From assembly GCA_963693315.1 (NCBI GenBank), contig OY856188.1, positions 163,514,002-163,578,001 of the forward strand: a DNA stretch of 64,000 nucleotides, written 5' to 3'. The notes beneath the pieces were generated by a model, which was not told the DNA's origin, did not search any database, and saw nothing but the letters and a program-made list of their open reading frames with translations. Source of the DNA: Diogma glabrata. Its lineage: Eukaryota; Arthropoda; Insecta; Diptera; Cylindrotomidae. Below, in pieces: positions 36,000 to 47,539 of this stretch (positions within the stretch are counted from its first letter, which is position 1; each line of letters opens with the position of its first letter). The position numbers and the translations under genes are program-made.

Positions 36000-36835
36000 T
36001 ATTTTTTATTGGTTATCTAGCTCTTTGGTAGAGTTTAGGAATTGAAGTTTATTTGTTATCTAGCTCTTTGGTAGAGTCTAGAAGTTGAAGTTTTTTTGGT
36101 TATTTAGCTCTTTGGTAGAGTTTAGGAATTGAAGTTTATTTGTTATCTAGCTCTTTGGTAGAGTCTAGAAGTTGAAGCTTATTGGTTATCTAGCTCTTTG
36201 GTAGAGTTTAGAAGTTGAAGTTTTATTGGTTACCTAGCTCTTTGGTAGAGTTTAGGAGTTGAAGTTTATTGGTTATCTAGCTCTTTGGTAGAGTTTAGGA
36301 ATTGATGTTTATTTGTTATCTAGCTCTTTGGTAGAGTCTAGAAGTTGAAGTTTTTTTGGTTATTTAGCTCTTTGGTAGAGTTTAGGAATTGAAGTTTATT
36401 TGTTATCTAGCTCTTTGTTAGAGTCTAGAAGTTGAAGCTTATTGGTTATCTAGCTCTTTGGTAGAGTTTAGAAGTTGAAGTTTTATTGGTTACCTAGCTC
36501 TTTGGTAGAGTTTGGGAGTTGAAGTTTATTGGTTATCTAGCTCTTTGGTAGAGTTTAGGAATTGAAGTTTATTGTTTATCTAGCTCTTTGGTAGAGTCTA
36601 GAAGTTGAAGTTTATTGGTTATCTAGCTCTTTGGTAGAGTTTAGAAGTTGAAGTTTTATTGGTTATCTAGCGCTTTGGTAGAGTTTAGAAGTTGAAGGTT
36701 TTTTTGGCTATTTAGCTCTTTGGTAGAGTTTAGGAATTGAAGTTTATTTGTTATCTAGCTCTTTGGTAGAGTCTAGAAGTTGAAGTTTATTGGTTATCTA
36801 GCTCTTTGGTAGAGTTTAGGAATTGATTGTCGTAT
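36000..36835 (+). repeat. 43-bp minisatellite, about 19 copies, in element C
   Basis: The unit contains TATCTAGCTCTTTGGTAGAG, then TTTAGGAATTGAAGTTTATT with small variants. Larger blocks of several units are themselves repeated (compare about 36060-36250 with 36355-36500). It occupies the place of Pol. Confidence 0.92.
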
Positions 36836-36844
36836 ATTAGGATT

Positions 36845-37290
36845 ATGGCGTTGGGAAATTTTTTATTTTTATTATTTGGAAATTTAATCGCACTCACCTT
36901 ACTTGCACCTTATACTAACAACACACTTCTTGGGTTATGGGGTCTTGACAATTAGAAAACACGCAAAGCAGTTTAACAATAACCTTTTAATTTCTTTATC
37001 CGGAATAGGTACAACAAATCCCGTAGTAAGAGTATTGTTTAGATTTTGGATTGTTCTCCATTGACACAAATCAAAGCACAAAGGATAAAGAGGTAACAAT
37101 CGCACCTCAAGCAGTACAGAGTACACCACTACATTCTACTCCGACAAACGAAAATTTAATTGCATACACCCATATAGGAATATTCGTATGCCTAATTTTT
37201 CTCGGTTTACTTTATTTTGCCGTTAAATACTGGAAACAGAAGTTTATTGGCGCATCAATTGCACAAATGAGAGCCCAGGGTGTGGTATAG
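36845..37290 (+). pseudogene. Possible env remnant: signal-peptide-like start and C-terminal membrane segment
   Basis: At 36845-36955 a 36-codon frame starts MALGNFLFLLFGNLIALTLL, a plausible signal peptide, and stops soon after. At 37051-37290 a 79-codon frame ends with a hydrophobic helix (about residues 41-58) followed by a basic tail, just before the next minisatellite and the 3' LTR. This is the arrangement of the two ends of an envelope-like glycoprotein with its middle lost. No conserved fusion or cleavage motif was seen; both pieces could be chance. Confidence 0.35.
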
Positions 37291-37309
37291 GCCCAGTCAA
37301 GTTTAATGC

Positions 37310-38400
37310 TAATTTACCAATTATCCAAATTCATGAAATCAATTTTAATAAATTGAAAACAATTTTAAATCAATTTTAATAAATTGGAAAATTTTAATAA
37401 TGTATAGAAATTTATGAAATCAATTTTAATAAATTGAAAACAATTTTAATTCAATTTTAATAAATTGGAAAATTTTAATAATGTACGGAATTTTATGGAA
37501 TTCAATGCTAATAAATTGAAAATTTTAATAATGTATGGAATATTATGGAATCAATTTTAATAAATTGAAAATTTTAATAATATATGGAATTTTATGGAAT
37601 TCAATGCTAATAAATTGAAAATTTTAATAATGTATGGAATTTTATGGAATCAATTTTAATAAATTGAACAATTTTAATAATGTATGGAATTTTATGGAAT
37701 CAGTTTTAATAAATTGAACAATTTTAATAATATATGGGATTTTATGGAATTCAATTCTAATAAATTGAAAATTTTAATAATATATGGAATTTTATGGAAT
37801 TCAATTCTAAGAAATTGAAAATTTTAATAATGTATGGAATTTTATGGAATCAATTTTAATAAATTGAACAATTTTAATAATGTATGGAATTTTATGAAAT
37901 CAATTTTAATAAATTGAAAACAATTTTAATTCAATTTTAATAAATTGGAAAATTTTAATAATGTACGGAATTTTATGGAATTCAATGCTAATAAATTTAA
38001 AATTTTAATAATGTATGGAATATTATGGAATCAATTTTAATAAATTGAACAATTTTAATATTGTATGGAATTTTATGGAATTCAATTCTAATAAATTGAA
38101 AATTTGAATAATGTATGGAATTTTATGGAATCAATTTTAATAAATTGAAAATTTTAATAATGTATGGAATTTTATGGAATCAGTTTTAATAAATTGAACA
38201 ATTTTAATAATGTATGGAATTTTATGAAATTCAATTCTAATAAATTGAAAATTTTAATAACGTATGGAATTTTATGGAATCAATTTTAATAAATTGAAAA
38301 TTTTAATAATGTATCTAATTCTATGGAATCAATTTTAATAAATCGAACAATTTTAATAATGTATTTTATGGGGTCAATTTTAATAAATTAAAAAATTTTA
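37310..38400 (+). repeat. 49-bp minisatellite, about 22 copies, in element C
   Basis: The unit is built from CAATTTTAATAAATTGAAAA, TTTTAATAATGTATGGAATT and TTATGGAATT, with variants. It lies between the membrane-segment remnant and the 3' LTR. Confidence 0.92.
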
Positions 38401-38640
38401 AGAATATCAAAAAAGAAAAAAAAAAATTTTTTTTTTCTATGAAATCAAATTTTAATAATTTGAAAGCAATTTATAAGTACGGAAATATTTTTTAATTAAA
38501 CCTTGATAAACATAATGTTATTATAATTACTCAAATGTAAACATGCCTCAACTAATCGCGCGATAGTTTCCACAACGAGTTTTTTTATTTTAATAAAAGA
38601 GATATTTCCTAGCAAGTATGTAAGAAATATCTTTCACTAG

Positions 38641-38651
38641 CGGGGGGGTAA
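38641..38651 (+). promoter_or_regulatory. Polypurine tract of element C
   Basis: CGGGGGGGTAA directly precedes the 3' LTR. Confidence 0.7.
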
Positions 38652-39273
38652 TGTGGTGTCCAACCCACCTTTTCACTTTTCTTAACCAGTATACATTACG
38701 TATCCAGTGTACGTTAAAATTATTATATTCAATATCTCATTTCACAATTTAAAATATCGTTGTTAAAAATTTAATTAATAAACAAATTCTATAAGAATTA
38801 TTTTTTTCATGAAATGAAATAAGAACGCGGGTTCTTATTTTTCATTCTGTATAATATTTTCACAAAAATGCAAAACAGCGTTTTTTATCACGTACACCAA
38901 GTTGTGGAGATTCGTTAGAAACGAATCAACAATCAGTTGTTGTGTGGTAACGAAAGTGAGCTAAGCTCCTGATCAATTTCTATTTTTATAGTTGTGAATT
39001 AAATTTCAAATATTATATTAATTTTGTATTAAAAGTAAAGAAAATTAATTGAAATTAATTATTATATTAATTTGTGTTAAAACTAAAGAAAATAAATTGT
39101 GGTTATTAAAATAAAGTTTAATCTGTGGTTATTAATAAAATAAAGTTATTAGTTGTGTTTATACATACGATACATACGACATACGACAATTATAATAGTA
39201 TCACCGATCGGAGGATTAAGGGCCCGTTTCTTGCATCTTTGTTATCCACATATTGAAGTGTCTGGGCACAACA
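38652..39273 (+). repeat. 3' LTR of element C
   Basis: The 622-bp partner of 7008-7629, followed by target duplication ATAA. Confidence 0.9.
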
Positions 39274-39553
39274 ATAAACATCGTAGATAAATTGAAAATC
39301 CTTATGGTTATATATGTTTGAACAATATATTTCACTATTAAAAATTTTAGATCAAATCCGTTTAAACTTTAAATCATATCCAAATATATATTTTTTACAC
39401 ACATTTTTCATAACAAACAATAACTTTATACAATCCCTGTGAATGGGCGTGTCTAACAAAATTGTTTTGACATTTTGGCAAACTTACATTTGAGAAATTA
39501 AGTAAAAAATTAAATTAGAAAATAATTAATTTTGTGACACAAACTTAGGTACA

Positions 39554-40152
39554 ATCCTAGTTTATCCCTCCAAATAGATTTGCGTTTTTTTTTCAGATAA
39601 ATAGAAAGATTAGGTCCTCTGCATCCTAATTATGAAAAAAAAAATTTGCGGAAATGAGGGGGTCAAAAGTTATAAAGGATCAAACTTTCAATTTTACCTT
39701 GGTCCCCCCTTTGGTTTTTTTTTTAGTTTTTTTTTTTTTCTTTTTTTTTTTATTTTTATTTATCAAAAATTATAAAGGATCAAACTTTCAATTTTACCTT
39801 GGTCCCCCCTTTGGTTTTTTAAACTTTGAATTGATTTTTTAGATTTTTTTTTGACTCAATTTTGCGATCTTACACAATTTCGATCAGAGATAGCACCGAA
39901 CCCCCCCTCAACGCGCCCCCCCCCCCGAAATTGTGTAAGATCGCAAAATTGAGTCAAAAAAAAATTTAAAAAATCAATTCAAAGTTTAAAAAACCAAAGG
40001 GGGGACCAAGGTAAAATTGAAAGTTTGATCCTTTATAACTTTTGACTCCCTCATTTCCGCAAATTTTTTTTTCATAATTAGGATGCAGAGGACCTAATCT
40101 TTCTATTTATCTGAAAAAAAACGCAAATCTATTTTGCGGGATAAACTAGGAT
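39554..40152. mobile_element. Foldback element (long inverted repeat, about 600 bp)
   Basis: Arms of about 230-335 bp are near-perfect inverted copies around a C-rich centre (about 39900-39927). The left arm holds an extra internal duplication of about 100 bp (39662-39722 repeated at 39766-39820), so the arms differ in length. The ends are CCTAGTTTAT and its complement. Non-coding. Confidence 0.85.
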
Positions 40153-40639
40153 AATGCCCAAACTTATTGTAAATATATTAAAAATATATACTAAATTGTT
40201 TTTTTAACATTTTTTATCAAAATATCCTTATCTGGTAATTGTAATTTTAGCAGCAAAATGCTTTGGAATGTTGATAATTTTTTTACATGTTTTGATGCAG
40301 TACGCCATTTTTATGAATAAATAACTGTATAAACACTATTAATTGTTGTAAAAAAACAGTTTAAATACTAATTTGTATAAAACTGAATTACAATTCAATA
40401 CTTTAAGAACAAAATACAAATACAATCCAAAAAACTCTTTAGTTTGTTTTGAAATACGACGTAAACAAATGAAATGACATTTACAGATTGGCAAACTTAA
40501 CAAAAAATTAAAAGAAAAAATGCTTCACCGATTATTTGTGTACGTACACGTAGCGACACTTCCTTATATATTTATTCAATGAATTGTACTGATTTTTTTT
40601 TGTTCTGTGTGAAGACGATTTTAAAATTCTGGATTTTTT
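40153..40639. other. AT-rich spacer, nothing recognised
   Basis: No gene or known repeat found. A short T-rich frame near 40579 is not convincing. Confidence 0.45.
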
Positions 40640-41088
40640 GTCCATACTCGGTACAGTCAAAAAGAATACACTATAAGTTAGATGCTTCACTCAAAAAGTC
40701 TAGTTACTCTTCCTTATATATTTATTCCATGGTACAATTACAAGTTAAAAAGAACACTTGGATTCTGTTCTATTTTTTCATTACAAATATTAACCCAGAT
40801 TGATTGTGATTGGTTGATTTTTATTCACAAAAATAATACTGTTATACAAAAAAAAACATCCCAAATACGATAAACAAACAAAAATCACAAAAAAATTTCA
40901 GTACAACTTCTACACCACCAATTTCTACGATGCTATTTTTTTGTAATGGGTGTGGGCAAAATAACAATTCTGTTTCCAAAAGAATACGATCGAAAATAAT
41001 TCTGTGCTGGTGCAACCAAAAGAACACAAATTTCGACAATTCGGTGTTGGGACTTGTTCAGTACAGTCGAAAAGAATACACTATAAAT
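40640..41088. mobile_element. Non-autonomous DNA-transposon copy of the TGTACCGAACAA MITE family
   Basis: Two same-orientation copies of the terminal motif (TACAGTC[A/G]AAAAGAATACACTATA, at about 40640-40675 and 41060-41088) bound an internal region that matches the complement of 6025-6300. The arrangement differs from the short palindromic copies, suggesting a longer parent element or a tandem insertion. Confidence 0.6.
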
Positions 41089-41767
41089 ATCAGATTTTAG
41101 GAAGTACTTGCACGATGTACCGTTTTTTACAACTTCAACGCGTGACAGACGCGTTCGGTTACAGGATTTGTGTGACTGACGATCATAAAACTTACTTTTA
41201 ATTAATATACTGCTCTCAAACCAATTTTCAGGTTTTAGAAAGTAGTTGCAAGGTACATGGTTTTTTTACAAAGTTGGAGCCCCACCCATTCCAATTACCA
41301 TATTGGTAAGATAGAAAAAGAGGACAAAAGGGGTAGGGAGTCTTAAAATTCTAAAACTCCTCGGAAATAGGTCACTTCATTTTCAGCTTCAAATTGTTTT
41401 TGCAAAATTTAATTTTTTTTTTCAAATAATTCATTAATCCATGTTTAAGTAAACCAAAATAAATATTATAATAAACATACTAAAAACGAAATATTTATGG
41501 TTTCATTTTTTTAAAGGAAATTGCGAAGGAGGCCAAATTATACACAAAATTTTAACTTTTGAAACAAATATACCTACATGTTTCTTAATTTTTATAACAA
41601 TAACAAAATACAAAAATCAGTTCATAAGTCACAAAAAATTAAATCACATTTCAGATTTCAGTTATATTGTATTATATAAATAAACATCAATATTAATTTA
41701 TCACGTTTCAATCATACTTCAACGAACTTCGAACTTGTTTCAATAGATTTTTGTTATCTTTAATCAT
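41089..41767. other. Spacer with imperfect repeats, no gene
   Basis: A phrase around TTTTAGGAAGTACTTGCACG (about 41095) recurs diverged at about 41232 and 43680. It includes the probable non-coding 3' part of the adjacent hAT element. Confidence 0.4.
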
Positions 41768-43506
41768 TTAAAAAAATTCATAACAGCTTAATTCTTTGCA
41801 GTTGTAAATAATGGTTATAATCCCGTTGACAGATGATACGGTCAACCTATTCCGCTCTTTGGTCCATTGTGCTGAGATCATTGAAAACACCCTTTCAGTG
41901 TAGGCATTTTGTCCAGAAATAGCAAAACAGAAATGACAAATTTTAAAAAACTCATTGCTGCAACTTTCATTTATATTTTTAAAATATTCAACCCATTTGT
42001 CGCAGCTGATTTTATTTTTAAAAATATCGTTATCTAAATATATGAGTAGAAATTTTTTTAAATGTGCAAATTCATCAAATAAAATTGTGTCATCAATTTT
42101 TATTCCTCTGTTGTTCAAAAATAATAAAGTTGGGTCAATTTCTCTCCATTCTGGAATTTTTTTTAATGCCATCCACTGGAAATTCTCGTAGTCATTAAAA
42201 TTTGTGGTCCAGGAATTGAGATAATTTAATGTTATTTGATAAAAGTACGAAATTTGTTCCTTAAAGACTCTTGCTTCCATCTCATAGCCTTCCTCAAGGT
42301 TTTTTCTTAAAATACTTTTAACTTTAAGAGGCATAAAATTCTTGTCTTTCTTTTAAAATATTTCTTAGCGATGCCACGATTTCCATAATTTCAAGAAGTG
42401 AATTTTTCTCTCTTTCCATTTCAAGAATTTTTGTATGGAAAGTGTACATGATGGAGTGAGCAAACCATAGGTACGCCTCAACAAAAATATTTTCAAAAAA
42501 TCTTTTTAAAATGTATGGTAGATTTTCCAACGATTCAAAATATGATTTTAATGGAAGATACATTTCAAGAAGCCTGTTAACTGCAGGATATAATGACAAA
42601 AATCGACTTTTGATTTAACAATTGGTGGTATTCCCTTTTAACAAAGTCGCAGAAACTTTTTAGTTCTTCTGTTCGTATTGTATAAATTGAAAAAAAATTA
42701 TAAAGTTTGTTTACAATTGAAGGTAAATCGACCTGCAGTGCATCGAAACCATGTTGTCCGCAATTATGTAGAATATGTACAGGGCAGCCAATCCCAATTA
42801 TGTCTCTGTTTGTAATTTTTTTTAAGAGAGCATGGACGTTGTTAGTACCTTAAAGTTTCCAGATGTTAACGAATTTAATTTAATTCAGATTCAGTAGAAT
42901 CATAAATATTTTACAAACCTTTTCTTTGTATCCCTCCAAAATTGGTGTTGCAGTTATCGGCTGAAAGCGCTATACATTTATCTAATAATTTAAATTCCTT
43001 TAATGTATTTTGTAAATAATCTACAATCGTGGCGGCTGTTTCGTTTTTCAAATCGCCCAGTTTTATTAACTTTGTTACAATTCCTCTTTGAATATCAAAA
43101 TACTGAATTAACACTGGAAATAATTTTACTGCACCATGATTACTGCCGTCGGTGGATACAGAAATGAATTGAATTTTCTCTGCTTCTGTTTTGATATTAG
43201 ACAGTATAAACGGTGATAATACATTGTTTACGATTGCTTCCGTTTTAGTTCGAGCTGAAGTCAATTTTTTTGCAATTTCGGAATCATCTATTATTTTAGA
43301 AATTAAAGTTGTATACGTCAAAATTTAACCCAAAAAACCATTCCTCGATAAAATGCCACAGTTCAAGTCAATAAACCATTTTTCTGTAAAATATACCAAT
43401 TATCTTATCAACCAATAAACAATATTCTTCAAAAGGCTTTTTTATGTTTGAGTCTTTTTTATGTTTGAGTCTTTTTTCTTTTTTGTTCGTCAAATAAAGA
43501 GGACAT
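41768..43506 (-). pseudogene. hAT-superfamily transposase, degenerate, with one small intron
   Basis: Reading from ATG at 43506 the frame starts MSSLFDEQKRKK, then breaks at a short direct duplication. The segment 43321-42911 has the RNase H-like core (STDGSNHGAVK, SADNCNTNFGG). An intron of about 65 bp (donor after about 42919, acceptor at about 42849) leads into CPVHILHNCGQHGFDAL, the conserved C..H block of hAT insertion domains. A one-base shift near 42600 precedes a segment to 42324, and another precedes 42334-41768. The last part carries the hAT dimerisation signature (NAYTERVFSMIS...ERNRLTVSSVN). The multiple frame breaks mean no active enzyme. Element ends were not located with confidence. 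Confidence 0.85.
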
Positions 43507-44263
43507 TTTAGAAAATATTTAAAAAAGAGAGAGGACAAAAGATCCGACGTGAAAAAGAGGACTTGTCCTCCAAAAAGAGGACGTCTGGTAACTCTAATTC
43601 CAAACGCTAACGAATCCAGCTGACTGACGGAAGACTATTTCTCTACTCAACATATGTGACATAATATTAAAAAATCAGCCTTTAGAAAGTGCTTGCAATT
43701 TTATGTCGCTCGGCTAATATTATTGATATTATTTTTTTAAATTTGAGTTGTTTGTTTAAAATTTAAATGCCATTTTTGTTATTTAATCTTTTAACTTTGA
43801 AATGTTTTCTTTTTTAGGAGTTGTTGAAGTAATAAATGTTTTTCAGGCTATATATATATTCATTTTTGTTTAATTATTTTTTTTTTTCAAAATTTGGAAC
43901 CGAACCCCCATTTTCATACAAAATAGGGTTCACATTGCGCGGTTTTTCTGGAACGGAACTACCGCGCAGTCGGAAGGATTTCTCTGTACTCACATTTAAT
44001 TTTATGCTTTCCTTCGTAAAAACAGATAAAAAGGATGACGAAAAAATACTTATGTTCTTCTGCAAAATGGAATGAGAAACAAAATAAAAATATGATCGTC
44101 TTCAAATGTAATAAAAGCTACTTATGATAAAAAGATAAGATTTTTAAAAAACTGTATGACAAAGTTTTAAAAAGATGAAAAAAGCTGCCAATGAAAGCGC
44201 TGCGTATTGCACAATGTTTTAGTTGGTCCAGGATTCCCTTCGCAATACCAATTATGACGTAAA
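43507..44263. other. Intergenic, no gene recognised
   Basis: Contains short direct and inverted phrases such as AGAGGACAAAAG/CCTCTTTTTGGAGGAC (about 43530-43590) that may be the subterminal end of the hAT element. Otherwise AT-rich. Confidence 0.4.
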
Positions 44264-44494
44264 GCTTGAAGCAGGGCTGCGGAGTCGGTGCTAAAATTAA
44301 GCGACTCCGACTCCAAGATTTTAAATCCGACTCCGACTTATATATATAATAGAAACTATTCAAATTTAATTTCGAAACAATAAATTCTACAAAACGTAAT
44401 AAAGCACCTGGTACCGACTACGATATAAAATATCCGAAATGATTGTTCAAGATTGTTTCAACTTGTTAAATGATCTGTATAGGACTGAAACTAT

Positions 44495-45055
44495 TAGTCC
44501 CTGGGCCGATTTCATGTGATGATTACCACATATTTTATACTTCGGGAGGCGCCTGTCCTTGACGAGCCCGAAAACATTTGTTCTGCGATTTTTCTCAAAT
44601 CGGCCGCTTTTGCGTTCGGCAAGCTCCGAAAAATGCCGATTGCCCGCGATCTTGTAAATTTGCTACCACATTGTTTTTTCTTAACTGTGGGGGTTGGAAA
44701 TTTGATTTAGAACAGGAGGGTAAGCTTGTCCGACCAAAATGTGTTTGTATTGTCGAGTCCGACAGCTAACATTTTGGATGTTTGGGTTGTCGGACTAGAC
44801 AATAGCAGACAAATTTTTGTCGGACAAGGTTACCCTCATGTTCTGAATCAAATTTCCAACCACCATAGTTAAAAAAACACAAAAATTTACAAGATCCCGA
44901 GAAATCGGCATTTTTCGGAGCTTGCCGAATGCAAAAGCGGCCGATTTGAGAAAAATCTCAGAACAAAAGTTTTCTTGCTCGGCAAGGACAGGCGCCTCAC
45001 GAAGTATAAAATATGTGGTAATCATCGCATGAAATCGGCGTCGGCCCAGGAACTA
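44495..45055. repeat. Large palindrome inside the composite element
   Basis: Arms of about 270 bp are inverted copies around a 22-base centre (about 44766-44787). The same palindrome is at 59619-60190. Each arm contains an open frame starting MITTYFILREAPVL, readable on opposite strands; this follows from the symmetry and matches no known protein. Confidence 0.88.
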
Positions 45056-45364
45056 TATCCCACAGGACTGGAATTCAGCTACGTTGATACCAATTTACAA
45101 AAATGATAAACGCAACCTATGTGAAAATTACAGGTGAATTGCTCTACTATCCCACATATTATATATGATTTTTACAAAATTTTTCCAGTAGACCAATCAA
45201 CTTTTCAAATTTCCAAAATGGGACATGATTGATATCACCAACTTTCATTACCCTCTTCTACAATGAGCGAAGAGATTCACTTTAATTCAAACAAACAGTA
45301 AAATTTGTAAAATTGAATCAATTTTATGGAATCGTATTTTGAATAGTAAAGCGCAGAGCTGTTA

Positions 45365-45904
45365 GGCTTCGGACAATTTACGGTATTTAAATTTATCGAT
45401 AAAGTAGTCTTTTAAGCTTATTGCTATTGTCTTTTAACACCACCGTTCTAATTAATATCATTTTAACATTTCATTTTCCTTCATAAGATTCATGATGTTC
45501 CTTCATAAGATAATAAAATTAAATGATTGTTAGAAAAATTTACAAATTTGGTTTAACTTTGGTTTAACATTAATTATTCAAATTGTTTAACTCTAATTGG
45601 AGGTTGAACTCTAATAAAAAGAAAAATCGCTAAAATATTAAACCAAATTATTAAAAAAATACAAAATATTTTCTCCCAGCCAACTGCAATTTTTCTAATG
45701 AAATGAATTTTTTGATGAAGGAACTATAAAAAATATGAATTTGCTATAGAAGTAAAAACATTAAAATGACAATTAAGGTCTTATGGTCTTTTTTTAATGT
45801 CATTAGAAATTTAATATTTTTCGCTCTACTTTGCCGACACATGGATGCATTCAATGTAAGTTAAGGACTTAAGGTCTTAAAATAACCTTAATTTGAACAA
45901 GGCA
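45365..45904. mobile_element. 540-bp insertion with TTA duplication
   Basis: Absent from the sister copy, where GAGCTGTTAAACTG is continuous at about 60500. Here TTA (45362-45364) and TTA (45905-45907) flank the extra DNA. A 3-bp TTA duplication is typical of PIF/Harbinger-type elements. No clear terminal inverted repeat was seen. Confidence 0.6.
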
Positions 45905-46376
45905 TTAAACTGATTGGCAAATCAACTATTACTGATGAGCTTGATTCTTTGTAGCACAGACGAAATGTTGCTGATCTGACAATTTTCTACAAATACATTA
46001 TGGATGAAGTATGAACGAACTTCCGCAGAAATAAAATCAATTTTACCTGAACTAGCAAACCTATTTCGTTGTACCAGAGCAAGTGTTGTGCCCCTATTTA
46101 CGGATATAAAAGTGTAGAACTGTCTCCTTTCAACGTGATTTTTTTAGCAATCTCTTACTTCTGGAATGCCTTACCTTCTTGGGTTTTCCCCGATGTCTTT
46201 AATCCTCAAAATTTTAAAGTTAACGTTAGTAAATTTCTTAAAGAAAGTTAATTTATTTGAACATAATCCTAATCCCTAGTTGGCATGGTGTCTTCGGATA
46301 TTCACAGAAATTAATTTATATTAATTTATAATTTATTATAATCAACACTAAACATGCCTAACTTTGAATAAAAAAA
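45905..46376 (+). mobile_element. 3' fragment of a non-LTR element related to 2277-5256
   Basis: Corresponds to the last part of ORF2 and the 3' UTR of the element at 2277 (compare 4788-5256). It includes the DLTIFYKYIMDE region, the LPSWVFPD..NPQ segment and the terminal CATGCCTAACTTTGAATAAA. Frames are broken by stops. Confidence 0.8.
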
Positions 46377-47539
46377 ATAAGTTACATCGTGATTTGGTAA
46401 TAAATTTATAGACTCTAAGTAAACGAAATCCCAAATGATTTTTACTACAAACAAATTAAATTATGCGAGGTTTTTGAATAACGAGGATGAACTTTTAACA
46501 GAACCCGTGACGTCCATTTGAACTCCTTAATATCGTTAAAACCACCTTGAACTTTATATAATTTAACAAAAGAGTATCGCAATAAAATGAACACTATATC
46601 AGGATAGGTTAGGTTACGAACAGAAGCAGTCATATGCCACGCTTGGGTTAGGCGATACCCCACCTAACACCAACTTATCATGTTAGCTCAAACCTCTAAC
46701 TTATAGATTTCAGTATTATAAATCGGCTCTATATAGTCTTGACTGGGATTTGATCCGTCGATCCTGGGCATGAGTCGTTTTTTGCGTTAACACTCTCGGC
46801 TTTACATTGCCAAGTCTATAGTAACACATTAAAATGAAAAGGATTTAATCCATTCAAACTTTACAAAACCTCACCTATTTGACAAAGTTTTTGAAACATA
46901 AACATCGAATTTCTTTCATTATGATTTCAATGTTTAGAAAAAAAAACAGAAAAAACAAACGAGATAAATAAAATATTCTCAACATAAAAAGCAGCCAAAA
47001 TATTTTCTACAGTTGCTTCAGTTTTTGTTTGATGTTTATTTTTTGTAATCGTTAAATAATTTTTTGCCATGCCATCTCATCATCATATTATGGTAATGGA
47101 GTTAGTGTGATTTGTGAAATCAAAGATTCATTTTTGCTATGTGTATTTCATTTAACAAAAATAATCCAATTTTTATGAATTCTTTAAATATTTTGTTGTT
47201 AGACAACATTTTCACACAAAAAAAACTTATTTTAATGAAACCCCGTACCGCTTATAGTAATAGCGGGTCACGAGATATTCAACTACAAAAATGGTCTGTT
47301 ACGTTCAAAACGGAACGGTTACAAGTCCCGTTTTCTTGCCAAAAACAATCCTTTTGCTGAACAACCGTTTTGAGTATATCAGTGTGACATCAGGCAATAC
47401 TGAGGTACCACCGATGTATTTTTATCGATAACGATGATTTTGGAAAAATGTCTAGAGTTCAATATACCTCTCTCCCTGTCTCTACTTAATGGACTCTTAA
47501 TGCTGTGGACAAATAGAATACAAAGTATCAAAATTTCCT

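Larger units (their letters stand above)
7008..39273 (+). mobile_element. LTR retrotransposon C, outer layer of the nest (non-autonomous, Gag only)
   Basis: LTRs at 7008-7629 and 38652-39273 (622 bp each) begin TGTGGTGTCC and end GGGCACAACA. Target duplications of ATAA lie at 7004-7007 and 39274-39277. Without the insertions it carries, the element is about 7.6 kb (7008-8646 plus 33338-39273). It contains a leader with two minisatellites, a Gag (35065-35802), two larger minisatellites where Pol should be, and short membrane-segment remnants before a G-rich tract and the 3' LTR. No protease, RT or integrase remains. The LTRs differ by a few small indels and substitutions, so this is the oldest LTR layer. 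A 412/mdg1-like affinity is inferred only from the start of the primer site and the general Gag layout. Confidence 0.85.

Noticed and set aside
36000..38400. Regular repeats considered as a CRISPR array
   Set aside because: Units are tandem without unique spacers, in a eukaryotic LTR element with an open Gag.
41281..43610. Terminal inverted repeats of the hAT element around AGAGGAC phrases
   Set aside because: Similarity between the two sides is too weak and no clean 8-bp duplication could be found.
46735..46810. Possible tRNA-like or Pol III box sequence (TGGGATTTGATCCG)
   Set aside because: No cloverleaf can be drawn and no A box is at a suitable distance.
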